64,000 bases of DNA from positions 62,001 through 126,000 of the forward strand of contig NZ_FRAS01000009.1 of assembly GCF_900142395.1 (NCBI RefSeq), read 5' to 3'. The position numbers and the translations under genes are program-made. The number at the start of each line of letters is the position of its first letter. The stretch's first letter is position 1. Shown here piece after piece: positions 51,068 through 60,409 of this stretch. The notes under the pieces were generated by a model. It made no database searches. It saw only the letters and a list, made by a program, of their open reading frames with translations, and was not told the origin of the DNA. The DNA is from Hymenobacter psychrotolerans DSM 18569 (GTDB lineage: Bacteria > Bacteroidota > Bacteroidia > Cytophagales > Hymenobacteraceae).

Positions 51068-54000
51068 TTAGTCCAGCTTGGTGAACTTGCGAACAGTGCG
51101 GCCGGCAGCGGAGGTTACTTCCAGCTGGTAGAGGCCGGCCGGCAGCTTCGCTACATCGAGGGTGGCGGTGCCGGTGGGGGCCTGCCCTTCCAGCACTACG
51201 CTACCCACCGTGCTGATGACGCGGTAGGTAGCGGCCGTAGCGGGCGCTACCAGCGTCAGGGAGGCGCGGGTGGGGTTCGGGTACAGGGCCAGCTCCTTGC
51301 CGGGCGCTACCGTCACGACGGGCGAGAACGTGGCTTTGCCGTTGGTATCGAGCTGGCGCAGGCGGTAGTACGCAAGGCCGGCCAGCGGCTGACGGTCCAC
51401 GATGCGGTAGTCGTGGCGGCGGGTGGTGGTGCCGTGCCCTTCTACGCTCTCCAGGGTGCTAAAGGCCTTGCCATCGGCGGAGCGCTGCACTTCAAAGCGG
51501 GCGTTGTCTTTCTCCGAAGCCGTGGCCCAGGCCACGTTCACTACTTCGCGCTGCCGCTCCGCCGTGAAGCTGATGAGCGTGACGGGCAGCGGGTTGGTGC
51601 CGGGCGTCTGGTTGCCGAGCGTGAAGATGTTCTGCAGGTTGAAGTCAGCGGCAAACGCGTCGGAGATGATGGCTCCCGTGGGGTTGCCGGTACCGCCGCT
51701 GCTCTGGCCCCGGTCTTCGTACGGCGCCCCGTTCACGGAGCGCAGCACCCGCAGGAACGAAGGGTCATTCACCCCGTCGTCGGTGCCGTAGGTGAGCGTG
51801 ACCTGAGCCGCCGTGACGGCCGCCGTGCCCGAGAGGCGACTGAGCGTATAGTAGCGCACGGCCGAGCGGCGCGTGATGTTGGCCGGCAGCCCGAAGTCCG
51901 GCGACACGCCATTGATAACCTCCATCTGGTAAATGGCTGTGCCGGTCTGGCTCACGTTGAGCGTGAAGGGCCGGACAATGCCATCTTTGCCGATGGGGAA
52001 CGTGCGGTTGGTGTTGCCGTCATACTCCCAGGCCAGCGGGCCATCCACGAAGCTCGTGGCCGTGATGGTAGGCGTGGCCGGCACAATGGCAGCAGAAGAG
52101 CGCAGCGTCAGCAGGTTGGCGGTAGTCGTGAGCAGGCGGCCCTGGGTCAGGAGCAGCGCACTCTCCACCGTGGTCATGCCCAGCACGGCTACGGCCTCGG
52201 AAGCCGAGGGCAGGTTCACTTCTACATCGTAGTAGTTGCCGGCGCGTAGCGCAAACTGCTCATCAACGAAGCGCGGGCGGCCTACTACGGCACCCCAGCC
52301 GCTGCCCACCCGGATACCGTCAACCACCAGGTTCTGGTTGTTGGAGTTCTGGCGCAGCACGATTGAGGTGATAATTTCCTCCGTAGTGGAAGTGCTGTTG
52401 AAAGTGATGGGGAAATCGGCCACTTGCGGCACGGTGGGTTCCACGACAGGCGTGTTCTGGTCGAGCACGTAGAGGCGCAGCACGTCGTCGCTGGTGCCCG
52501 GGTTGCGGGTGTAGCGAATCACGACGGTGTAGGTCTGGCCGTAGGCGTACGCCAGCGGGCCGCTGCCATCGGCCGCGTAATTGATCCGGTTAGCATCGCC
52601 ACCCGTGCTACCGGCGAAGCTCACCCCGATGTTGTAGCCGGGGCCGCTGGCGTTGGCGCGGAAGTGAACACGGCCCCGATATGCTCCGTCGGCGGCGCCC
52701 GAAAGGCTGACGTAGTAGTCGTTATCGTTGCCGATACCGTTGGCGCCCACGTTCACGAGGAATGAGGCGTAGAGCGTACCGGCCGTGAGCGAGGGCGAGA
52801 ACGTGCGGCGCACATCCTGGCCGTCGGCGTCGAGCTTGGCGGCCGTGCCCAGGCTGGGCGTACCGTACTGGCTGGCGCTCAGGGTCAGGTTATCGGTCTG
52901 GATGGCGTTGGTGGTGGTGTTGTTCAGAGCCGTCCAGTTGCCGGTGCCGGTGAGCGTGGTGCCCAGCGGGTAGTCGAAGGCCTCTTCCATGTACAGCTCG
53001 CCGGGGCCGGTGGTAGCTACCGGAGCGCTGGTGGTAGCGTCGTTGTTGGCGGTGAGGTTGGTGAGGTAGTTGGTGTTGCCGCCAGTACCGTTGTACTCAT
53101 ACAGGCGGAAGTAGTACGTCACGCCGGGCGTCAGGCCGGTCACCGTCACGCCGGGGGTATTGGCCGGGCTGCGCAGCACCACGTAGTTCTGGCTCCCGAT
53201 TTCGCTGCCGGCCCCAAAGGCGGGGCTGGCCGTGTAGGCAATACCATCAATCGGGTCGGCGGTGATGGGCGTTGCCTGCCGCACGACCAGCAGGCGGCCG
53301 CTGCCGTCGCCGGACGTCACGTTCACGCGGATGGACGTGCTGGTGACAGCTCCAAAGGTGATAACTCCCACCGAGGTGGGCTCGGCGGCCAGAGAAGCCG
53401 GAGCCGCTACCGTGCCCGACAAGGCTACCGAAGCCGAGAAGCCACCGCTGACGTTGGTGACGCTGCCCGCGCTGTAGCTGCCGGCCGCAATTGTGTTGCG
53501 CAGGCGCACATAGATAGTCTGGTTGACGTTGCCGCTGCTGCGGGCCACCGTCAGCGACGAGGTGTAGGTGCCGGCGGCGGCCGTGGCTACCTCGTAGCCG
53601 TTGGGGGCCGTTACCACCACATCGGCCAGGAGGCCGGAGCCGGTGAGCAGGTAGCTCTGGGCAGCCGAGTTCTGGCCCACGGTAGCCGTGAAGCCGGCCA
53701 GGGCGTTCGGGGCGGCCTGCAGGCCGGGAGCCGGATTGACGGTTCCGCTGAGGGCTATCTGCACCGGAGCCGCTACGCTGGCCGAGTTGTTGTCGAGGTT
53801 GCCGGTGAAGGTACCCTGGTTTACGCCGGTCAGGCGCACGTAGATGGTGGTAGTGGCCACGTTGCCGCTGGCGTTGGTAGGCAGCGTAAACGAGTTGGTG
53901 TATGGACCGCCGGCCACGGTAGCGGCTTCAAAGCCAGCCGGCGTCGATACAACGATGCCGGCATTGCCGAGGCCGTCGCCGCGCACGGTGTAGGTCTGGG

Positions 54001-56149
54001 TGGCCGAGGGCGTGCCCTGCGTGGTGGTAAAACCCGACAGGCTGGCCGTGGAAGCCGTGATGGTCGGCGTGGCTACCACCGTGAAGGCGGGGCCGGTAGC
54101 CGTGTTGGTGCCATCCGTCACGCTCACCGTTTGGGCCCCGGCCGGGGTGACAGGGTCTACGGTGGCCGTGAGCTGGGTGGCGCTAACTACCGTGAAGGCG
54201 CTGGCCGGCGTGGCACCGAACAGCACACCCGTAACACCGGTAAGGTTACCGCCATTGATGGTCACAACCGTGCCGATAGGCCCGCTGGTTGGCGTGATGC
54301 TGCTGATGAAAGGAGTGGTTGAGCCAAAGTCCGAAAGACTCACATCATCGATATTAATCCGAGTGCTAGCCCCAACCGTTGGATTCGTGCTTGCAATGCG
54401 AATAAGTACCGTACCAGGTACGTTGAGAGTGTAAGCGTAACGCACCAGCGTGTTCAGTCCCAAAGTAGTAGGAGTGCCAGCTACGCTAGTGAAGTTGTTG
54501 CCTCCATCTGTAGAATAGGAAATGGCAAAGCTGTTATCAGTACTGCCATCAGAGCCATAACGTGCTGCGTATAGGCTCAGCTCACCAATACCGTTGTTTT
54601 TAGTATACTCAATATACCCACCACCACGGACTCGTACGCTCTGGCTGCCCCGAGGATTGTCGCTGGATGTAGTGCCAGTTAGTGCCTGGAAGAAGGTCCA
54701 ATTGCCTGAAGGGAAAGTAATAGGTGCTGCGGGTACTACGTAGCCTGTGCCAGGAGTAGAGCCCGTTTCAAATGGCTCGAATACTCCAACGAAAGGAACA
54801 GTAACCGTTCCCTGCACCGTGCGGGAGGCCGTATTGGAGCCGCTCACAAAGTCGATGGTGCCGTTGAAGGTGCCAGCCGTTGCGCCGCTCAGGCGCACAA
54901 ACACGTTGCCGCCCGTAGCGGGCAGCGTCAGGGTGTTGGTTGCGCCCGTGAAGTTGCCGGAAGTCGCCGACAGTTCATAGCCAGCCGGAGCCGTTACCTC
55001 AATCGGAGCCGACAGGGCGGTACCTGTCACGGTAAAGCTCTGCTGGCCGGAAGGGGTACCTTGTGTAGTAGAAAAGACCAGGGTACCGGTGCCTCCTACA
55101 TCAATGCCGGGCGTAGGGGCCGCCGTTACGGTGCCGCTTACCGTGACGATTGGGCCGGTAGTAACGCCGCCGCCCGCGTGGGTGATGGTTTCGTTGTTGT
55201 AGTTGCCTTGGGCGAGGCCGGCTTTCAGCCGCACGTACACGGGCGTAGCAGCCAGCGTCGTACCGGAGTAGGAAATGGTAGCGGTAGCGCCGAAGGTGCT
55301 GTTGTTGCTGGATACTTCGTAGTTAGCTGAGCCCGATACCGTGATACTGCCATCAGCCGTAAGGTTGCTGCCGCTCAGGTCGTAGGACTGCGAAGTCGAA
55401 GGGCCGCTGCCCGCCACGTAGGTAAAGCCGGTGCGGGTAGTTGGTGTGGCGGTGAGGGTTGGAGTGGCAGAACCTGTGCTTGAAATGATAATTTCATCCA
55501 ATCCAATGCGGGTACGGCCTCCACTACCGCTTACTTCATAATAGATCCATCTTACCTGAACATTGGCAGAATTCTCCGCTGCAACAGGCAATATGACACC
55601 ACTAAAAGATTGACTTGTTGCACCAGCGACAGTCGTGAAGCTAGTTGAGGGGACTGTAGTGAAATTGCCTGTATTACCTACTCTGTACTGTAACTGTAAT
55701 CCGTTAACACGACTAATTGTACCAATAACTCTAGCAGTCCATGATATACTAATATTCGTTTGACCTGTTGTGTTAAGACCTACTGTAATATCGCCAGCAT
55801 TAAAGCTTCCTGAATAGAGTAAACTAATACCAGAAGCAATTTCATTTCTGATGTTACCTGATGTAACAGAGGCAGAGCTATTAGAAAGGCTTGCATCTCC
55901 AACCGGTGCAGTGACTGTAGAACTAGTTGCTAAACCACTAAGTGTATGCCCTTGCATGGAGGCAGGATAAGTGGTAACCGTTCCTGTTGCGAATCCAGAG
56001 AACTGGTAGCTGCCTGAACTTAGGTCGAAAGGAGTGGGATTAGTCTGCCCCCACCCTACTATCGGGCTGAGGAGCAGCAGGAAAGCAAACAGCACCCGCA
56101 GCAGGGGGCCGGAGCGTAAGACAGGGGGCGGCGTAAAGGTGTGCAGCAT
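51068..56149 (-). CDS. Large T9SS-secreted protein with repeated Ig-like domains
   Basis: 1693 residues from ATG 56149. Signal peptide about 12-34 (LLSPIVGWGQ). A jelly-roll head ends in LDEIIISS; then four about 100-residue Ig-like units (each SxxLTGSGL...VTAPxGYEV...IYVRL...LSGTV), a second jelly-roll domain (IDDVSLSDF) and an IPT/TIG domain (ITPTSGPIGTVVTINGGNL) between units 2 and 3, a FN3 domain, a LamG-like domain, and the shared FN3-like module (LPVTLISFTAERQ...ASEKDN) before the type A T9SS signal (LYPNPTRASLTLVAP). The start at 56200 is rejected because it would lie on the -7 box. An adhesin or matrix role is inferred; two stretches of its DNA are AT-rich relative to the rest. Confidence 0.87.
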   Translation of the reverse strand: MLHTFTPPPVLRSGPLLRVLFAFLLLLSPIVGWGQTNPTPFDLSSGSYQFSGFATGTVTTYPASMQGHTLSGLATSSTVTAPVGDASLSNSSASVTSGNIRNEIASGISLLYSGSFNAGDITVGLNTTGQTNISISWTARVIGTISRVNGLQLQYRVGNTGNFTTVPSTSFTTVAGATSQSFSGVILPVAAENSANVQVRWIYYEVSGSGGRTRIGLDEIIISSTGSATPTLTATPTTRTGFTYVAGSGPSTSQSYDLSGSNLTADGSITVSGSANYEVSSNNSTFGATATISYSGTTLAATPVYVRLKAGLAQGNYNNETITHAGGGVTTGPIVTVSGTVTAAPTPGIDVGGTGTLVFSTTQGTPSGQQSFTVTGTALSAPIEVTAPAGYELSATSGNFTGATNTLTLPATGGNVFVRLSGATAGTFNGTIDFVSGSNTASRTVQGTVTVPFVGVFEPFETGSTPGTGYVVPAAPITFPSGNWTFFQALTGTTSSDNPRGSQSVRVRGGGYIEYTKNNGIGELSLYAARYGSDGSTDNSFAISYSTDGGNNFTSVAGTPTTLGLNTLVRYAYTLNVPGTVLIRIASTNPTVGASTRINIDDVSLSDFGSTTPFISSITPTSGPIGTVVTINGGNLTGVTGVLFGATPASAFTVVSATQLTATVDPVTPAGAQTVSVTDGTNTATGPAFTVVATPTITASTASLSGFTTTQGTPSATQTYTVRGDGLGNAGIVVSTPAGFEAATVAGGPYTNSFTLPTNASGNVATTTIYVRLTGVNQGTFTGNLDNNSASVAAPVQIALSGTVNPAPGLQAAPNALAGFTATVGQNSAAQSYLLTGSGLLADVVVTAPNGYEVATAAAGTYTSSLTVARSSGNVNQTIYVRLRNTIAAGSYSAGSVTNVSGGFSASVALSGTVAAPASLAAEPTSVGVITFGAVTSTSIRVNVTSGDGSGRLLVVRQATPITADPIDGIAYTASPAFGAGSEIGSQNYVVLRSPANTPGVTVTGLTPGVTYYFRLYEYNGTGGNTNYLTNLTANNDATTSAPVATTGPGELYMEEAFDYPLGTTLTGTGNWTALNNTTTNAIQTDNLTLSASQYGTPSLGTAAKLDADGQDVRRTFSPSLTAGTLYASFLVNVGANGIGNDNDYYVSLSGAADGAYRGRVHFRANASGPGYNIGVSFAGSTGGDANRINYAADGSGPLAYAYGQTYTVVIRYTRNPGTSDDVLRLYVLDQNTPVVEPTVPQVADFPITFNSTSTTEEIITSIVLRQNSNNQNLVVDGIRVGSGWGAVVGRPRFVDEQFALRAGNYYDVEVNLPSASEAVAVLGMTTVESALLLTQGRLLTTTANLLTLRSSAAIVPATPTITATSFVDGPLAWEYDGNTNRTFPIGKDGIVRPFTLNVSQTGTAIYQMEVINGVSPDFGLPANITRRSAVRYYTLSRLSGTAAVTAAQVTLTYGTDDGVNDPSFLRVLRSVNGAPYEDRGQSSGGTGNPTGAIISDAFAADFNLQNIFTLGNQTPGTNPLPVTLISFTAERQREVVNVAWATASEKDNARFEVQRSADGKAFSTLESVEGHGTTTRRHDYRIVDRQPLAGLAYYRLRQLDTNGKATFSPVVTVAPGKELALYPNPTRASLTLVAPATAATYRVISTVGSVVLEGQAPTGTATLDVAKLPAGLYQLEVTSAAGRTVRKFTKLD

Positions 56150-56197
56150 ACGAAACGGTACGAGGGTGAAAGGATGTGCAGAGGGGTGGTTCGTTCG

Positions 56198-56229
56198 CAA
56201 AGGTACAAGTTGTTCGGAGTCAAGTCCAA
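56198..56229 (-). promoter_or_regulatory. Promoter of the 1693-aa T9SS gene
   Basis: On the minus strand TTGG (56226-56229), 20 nt, then TACCTTTG (56198-56205): -33/-7 layout with a clean -7. It lies 48 nt before ATG 56149 and decides that start. Confidence 0.7.
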
Positions 56230-56275
56230 CAAACTACACATTATGGAATGATTACGCCAGTAAACGGGCACAAAA

Positions 56276-56305
56276 AAAAGCTCCCGGCCAGGGCCGGGAG
56301 CTTTT
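56276..56305 (-). terminator. Terminator of the 1178-aa T9SS gene
   Basis: AAAAGCTCCCGGC pairs with its complement around CAGG, 22 nt after the stop on the minus strand; the 1693-aa gene is thus a separate transcript. Confidence 0.85.
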
Positions 56306-56327
56306 CAGGGTAGCGTCTGAAGAACGG

Positions 56328-59300
56328 TTAGTTCTTCACCACTTTGCGGGTCACTTTCTGGTTGCCGGAGCCGACGGTCACCATGTAGGTGCCGGCTTGC
56401 AGGGCGCTCAGGTCCAGCTCACCCGTTACGGGCAGCGTTTCTTCGCGCACCAGGCGGCCGGTCAGGTCCAGAATCTGCACGCGCAGGTCGGCGGCAGTGT
56501 TGGCCTGGGGCAGCAGGATGGTCAGCTTGCCCGACGTTGGGTTCGGGTAGAAGCTGGCCTCGGTCAGGCCGGCGTTCTTCACAATCACCGCCGGCGAGTA
56601 CACAAACTTGCCGTCCGTGTCGATTTGCTTGAGGCGGTAGTAGCTCAGGCCGGGCAGCGGCTTGGCATCCACGTCGGTGTAGGTAGTGCGGGCGCTGGTA
56701 GTGCCACGGCCTTCCTTATACGACACCTTCGTGAACTGCTTGCCGTCCTGGCTGCGCTCTACTTCGAAGCCACGGTTGTTTTTCTCCGAAGCCGTTACCC
56801 ACTCCAGGTTCACCTGGCCGTTGCGCAGCTGCGCCGTGAAGCTTACCAGCTCTACCGGCAGCGGCAGCTGCACCGTGATGGGCAGGTTCGGGGTTTTGAA
56901 GTTCTCAGCGCCCAGTACCTGGTCGTTGTTGTACTCAAAGCCGAAGAAGAAGTAGTTCACGCCGGGGGTCAGGCCCGTGATGATGGCCGTAGTAGCCGAG
57001 CTGGCAAATACCACATAGTTGCCGTTGATGCGGGAGCCATTGCCATACACGTTGTTGCCGGGGTCGTAGGGCGTAGCGTCCTGCGGGAAGAAGCCGGGGG
57101 TCAGCGTGTTGTTGGTGCTGGCAATAATCAGGCGGTTCTCACCGAAGCCAGCGCCTTCTGGGTTGCCGGGGAACGGCGAGCCATCTTCCTGCGTGAAGAT
57201 GATGGTTACGCTACGGCCATCAGCCGAGCGAGTCACCGTAGCCGAGGACTGGCGCGTGGGCTCTACGTCGATGGCATTGCCACGCAGACGAGCATTCGGT
57301 ACCCGCGTGAACTCTACGTTCGAGAACAGGTCGGGCGTACGGAACAGCAGGTCGGCGGTAGCCTGGCCTACGCGGGTCGGAGCGTAGCGCACATACAGCG
57401 GCACGCGGGCCAGGCTGTCGTTCTCGTCAGGCGCGTAGGTCAGGGTCGTGCCAGGGAACTGGTCGTCCGGACGGATATCACGGAAGTCAGCAAACTTCGA
57501 AATCTGGAACTGCGGCGTGCGGGCCGGGTTCAGCGGCGAAGCCGTAGTACCGGGCTCCGGGTCGCGGGGTACCCGAATCGTAACGGGGCTTGCGAGGCGG
57601 GCGCCGCGCAGTATCAGGGTCTGCGTAGCCGACTTCTCGAATTTCACCAGGTTCACCACGTTGGCGAATGAGCCAAGCACATCCAGTTCCGGCTCGCTCG
57701 AGCCGTTCACGGTCACGAACTGGGTCCGGGCCGGGGCGCTGCTGTTCGAAATTACCTGGCCGCGGTTGGTCTGCGGTCCGGGCGGGAAGTAGCGCACATA
57801 GATGGTGGTCAGGTCTACGTCACCGTTCAGCGTGGGGTCCGAAGAACCCTGAATGCGGGGCAGTACCAGCGAGTTGCCGGTAGTAGTACCGAGCGAGTTG
57901 AATCCGCCGGGAGCATTCGGGTCAGCCGAAAGAGCAATCTGGAAGAACTGCGGAGCCGTGATGGTCAGGTCCTGCAGCAGGTTATCTGCCGATACGTTGT
58001 ACGACTTCACCGAAGAAGGAACACCGGGTGAGGTGCTGAACTCCGTCAGGATGGGGTTGGTCAGCGAGATATCCGAAATGGCACCGCTTGGGTTGTTTGC
58101 GTTTACTGCCACGTTTACTGTGGTAGCCCCCGTGCTGGTCAGGGCAATGTTGCCGATAAACGCACCGGAAGCCACCGCTGGCACGAGGCGTACCTCAATA
58201 ATCTGGTTGGTGATGTTGCCCGATGGGTTGGGGTTGATAACAAGCGGGCTGCTGGAGAAGCTACCCGCTACACCCGTGATGTTGCGAATCTCAATGTTGG
58301 CGTTCGAAGGCGTCAGCGTCAGGGGGCCGCTCAGGTTGGTAGCGCTTACCGTGAAGGTCTGCGTCTGGGCCGAACCGCTGTTCGTTACGGTCTGGAAGTC
58401 CAGGTTCGTCGTCGAAGAGTTGATGGTCGGCGTAACCGGGGCTGCCGTACCCGAGCCGCTTACGGCTACTGTAGCTTGTGAGCCAGCGTTGCCGGTAGCT
58501 ACTACATTGCCGGTGATAGTACCCGTCGTGCCGGGCACGAAGCGGACATCAACCTGCTGGTTGAGGCTGCCACCGCTTGTAGTCAGCGTAATGGGGTTAG
58601 GCGAGAAAGGTGCTGCACCCACCCGGATTTCGAAGCCGTTCGGAGCCGTTACCGTTACGTTGCCGGTCAGGTCCTGGCCCGTGAGCTGGAACGACTGTAG
58701 TGCCGAACTGGTACCTACCGTCTGGGCACCGAAGGCCAGCGTGTTCGGATTAGCCGTGAGGAGGGGCTGTGGGGCCAGCGCGTTGCCGGTAATGGCAATG
58801 TTGCGCGTGCTAGCACCCGTGCTGCTTACCGTCAGCGTACCGCCGGTTGGGTCGGGATATGGGCCGGGCGAAGTAGCCAGCGTAGGAGCGAAAATCACAT
58901 CTACCAGCTCCGATACGTTACCGTTGACGTTTGGCGTCAGCTGGATAGACTGAGTATAGGCATTGGTAGTGCCTGCAACGCGTACCAGGAAGCCGGCCGG
59001 AGCCGTCACGGTAGCGGCAGAGGTCAGGTTGCTACCGGTTACGGTCAGCTCCTGGGGAGCCGAGCGCTGGTTGGTAGGCGTGTCGGGGAAGATCTGGCTA
59101 TCAATCGTAGCCGTCAGCGTAGGCGTCAGCGAGTTCACCCGCACGTCGTCCAGGCGGAAGTCCTTGGTTGTATTGCCGGTACCGTTCGGGCTACCAGTAG
59201 CCTGAGTGGTACGCACGAAACGCACCGCCAGCGAGTTGACGTTGGGCAGTGCCGCGTCTACCGAATACAGGTTCCAGGCGAAGTTGGTACCAGCAGCCGT

Positions 59301-59864
59301 GTTGTTCGTGTTGCGCGAGTAACCTACCGTGGTAGAGGTAGCAAAACCATCGGTTGAGTACTGCACCAGGAAGTCGCCGGTAGTCGGCGCTAGCCCCTGC
59401 TGCGTGTACAGACCGAATGTCAGCTGCACCCGGCTCAAAGAAGCCGTGTTGATGCCCGCAATCCGGAAATCAATTGGCAGTGGCAGGCCTCCAGTGACAG
59501 GGCCACCGAAGAATACGGAGTTACTGCCGCTAGCGCCGGTATACCCAGTAGACTGTGCACCCACAGCGGTAGCCATAAGGGCATTACCAGAATACGTGAG
59601 CCCACCCGTTTCCGAGCCGGCTGCATCAAAGCTGAAGCCGCCACGGCTGGTGTAAGACACAACCGATTCACGGGTAGTAGGAGCATTCACTCCAGGGTCA
59701 CGCATATCCTCCGAGAAAGTCTGGGCAAAGGTGTTCAATGAAACACCCAACATTAGGAGTAGCACAGCCCAGAAGCGGCTGGCAGGCCTGTTTTGCGACT
59801 CCTCAATCTGCTGATCCTGAGGTCGGAGGGCCCGGCGCATGGTACGCAGGTAAGGGTTGTTCAT
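56328..59864 (-). CDS. Large T9SS-secreted protein with five Ig-like repeats
   Basis: 1178 residues. The signal peptide is late (about 30-48, WAVLLLMLGVSLNTFAQ) after a charged head, as in some Bacteroidota exported proteins; starting at the second Met (residue 9) is also possible. Jelly-roll head ends FRLDDVRVNS; then about five Ig-like (choice-of-anchor-like) units with VTGSNLTSAATVTAPAGF and LTGQDLTGNVTVTAPNGF cores, a FN3-like domain, the shared module (LPVELVSFTAQLRN...TASEKNNRGFEVERS) and the type A T9SS signal (FYPNPTSGKLTILLPQ). Very similar in plan to the gene downstream; likely an old duplication. Function: surface adhesion or matrix, inferred. Confidence 0.87.
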   Translation of the reverse strand: MNNPYLRTMRRALRPQDQQIEESQNRPASRFWAVLLLMLGVSLNTFAQTFSEDMRDPGVNAPTTRESVVSYTSRGGFSFDAAGSETGGLTYSGNALMATAVGAQSTGYTGASGSNSVFFGGPVTGGLPLPIDFRIAGINTASLSRVQLTFGLYTQQGLAPTTGDFLVQYSTDGFATSTTVGYSRNTNNTAAGTNFAWNLYSVDAALPNVNSLAVRFVRTTQATGSPNGTGNTTKDFRLDDVRVNSLTPTLTATIDSQIFPDTPTNQRSAPQELTVTGSNLTSAATVTAPAGFLVRVAGTTNAYTQSIQLTPNVNGNVSELVDVIFAPTLATSPGPYPDPTGGTLTVSSTGASTRNIAITGNALAPQPLLTANPNTLAFGAQTVGTSSALQSFQLTGQDLTGNVTVTAPNGFEIRVGAAPFSPNPITLTTSGGSLNQQVDVRFVPGTTGTITGNVVATGNAGSQATVAVSGSGTAAPVTPTINSSTTNLDFQTVTNSGSAQTQTFTVSATNLSGPLTLTPSNANIEIRNITGVAGSFSSSPLVINPNPSGNITNQIIEVRLVPAVASGAFIGNIALTSTGATTVNVAVNANNPSGAISDISLTNPILTEFSTSPGVPSSVKSYNVSADNLLQDLTITAPQFFQIALSADPNAPGGFNSLGTTTGNSLVLPRIQGSSDPTLNGDVDLTTIYVRYFPPGPQTNRGQVISNSSAPARTQFVTVNGSSEPELDVLGSFANVVNLVKFEKSATQTLILRGARLASPVTIRVPRDPEPGTTASPLNPARTPQFQISKFADFRDIRPDDQFPGTTLTYAPDENDSLARVPLYVRYAPTRVGQATADLLFRTPDLFSNVEFTRVPNARLRGNAIDVEPTRQSSATVTRSADGRSVTIIFTQEDGSPFPGNPEGAGFGENRLIIASTNNTLTPGFFPQDATPYDPGNNVYGNGSRINGNYVVFASSATTAIITGLTPGVNYFFFGFEYNNDQVLGAENFKTPNLPITVQLPLPVELVSFTAQLRNGQVNLEWVTASEKNNRGFEVERSQDGKQFTKVSYKEGRGTTSARTTYTDVDAKPLPGLSYYRLKQIDTDGKFVYSPAVIVKNAGLTEASFYPNPTSGKLTILLPQANTAADLRVQILDLTGRLVREETLPVTGELDLSALQAGTYMVTVGSGNQKVTRKVVKN

Positions 59865-60319
59865 ATTCGTATGAGTAGTTAAGAGTTACGAAAGAAAAAG
59901 TGTGACAAGTGAAGAGGAAAGCTGAAGCTTTACATGGGAAACTGAAGGCTGATACGCAGAAAAAAGCGGGAAGATTATTACATTCTCCTGTTATTCTTTA
60001 ACTTTTCAAACAAGACCCTGAGTATCAGGGGACATCGAAAGCGCGACTTTTCACATTTCATGCCAATATTCCGTCCGCCCCGCAGTTTTTTCCGCCTTTT
60101 TCATACCAAACCAACAAAACATTCAAGCAATTATATTCAAGTTTTTATATATCATACTTGAGTGTGCAAATTTGGGAGGTTTTTTTGGATAATCAGCTAT
60201 TGACCGGCCAAAGGCTTATCCTGCCGGCAGTAGTGTAGCATATTAGTTAAGGAATACGGTACTACGCAGTGGCCGGCTTACCAAAAAGAATTGTTCCCCT
60301 TCGCGGCCTCTCAATACTG
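59865..60319. other. Long AT-rich leader/promoter region
   Basis: 455 bp with no gene. 60050-60200 is strongly AT-rich (runs such as TTATATATCA) compared with the window. The promoter of the 1178-aa gene must be here, but no exact TAnnTTTG was found on the minus strand. Possible long 5' leader. Confidence 0.5.
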
Positions 60320-60367
60320 GCGAAGCCCCCATGCAGCTACCGGCCGGTAGCTGCATGGGGGCTTCGC
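60320..60367. terminator. Perfect 24-bp-arm palindrome after the PD40 lipoprotein gene
   Basis: 48 nt reading GCGAAGCCCCCATGCAGCTA... on both strands, with no spacer. It lies 43 nt beyond the minus-strand stop codon. No T-run; a processing or termination hairpin. Confidence 0.7.
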
Positions 60368-60409
60368 GGTGTGTAACGCTACAGGTGCAGCTGAGCGCAC
60401 CTGAAGTAG

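Noticed and set aside
56150..56200. Upstream start of the 1693-aa T9SS protein.
   Set aside because: It would overlap the TACCTTTG promoter box at 56198-56205.
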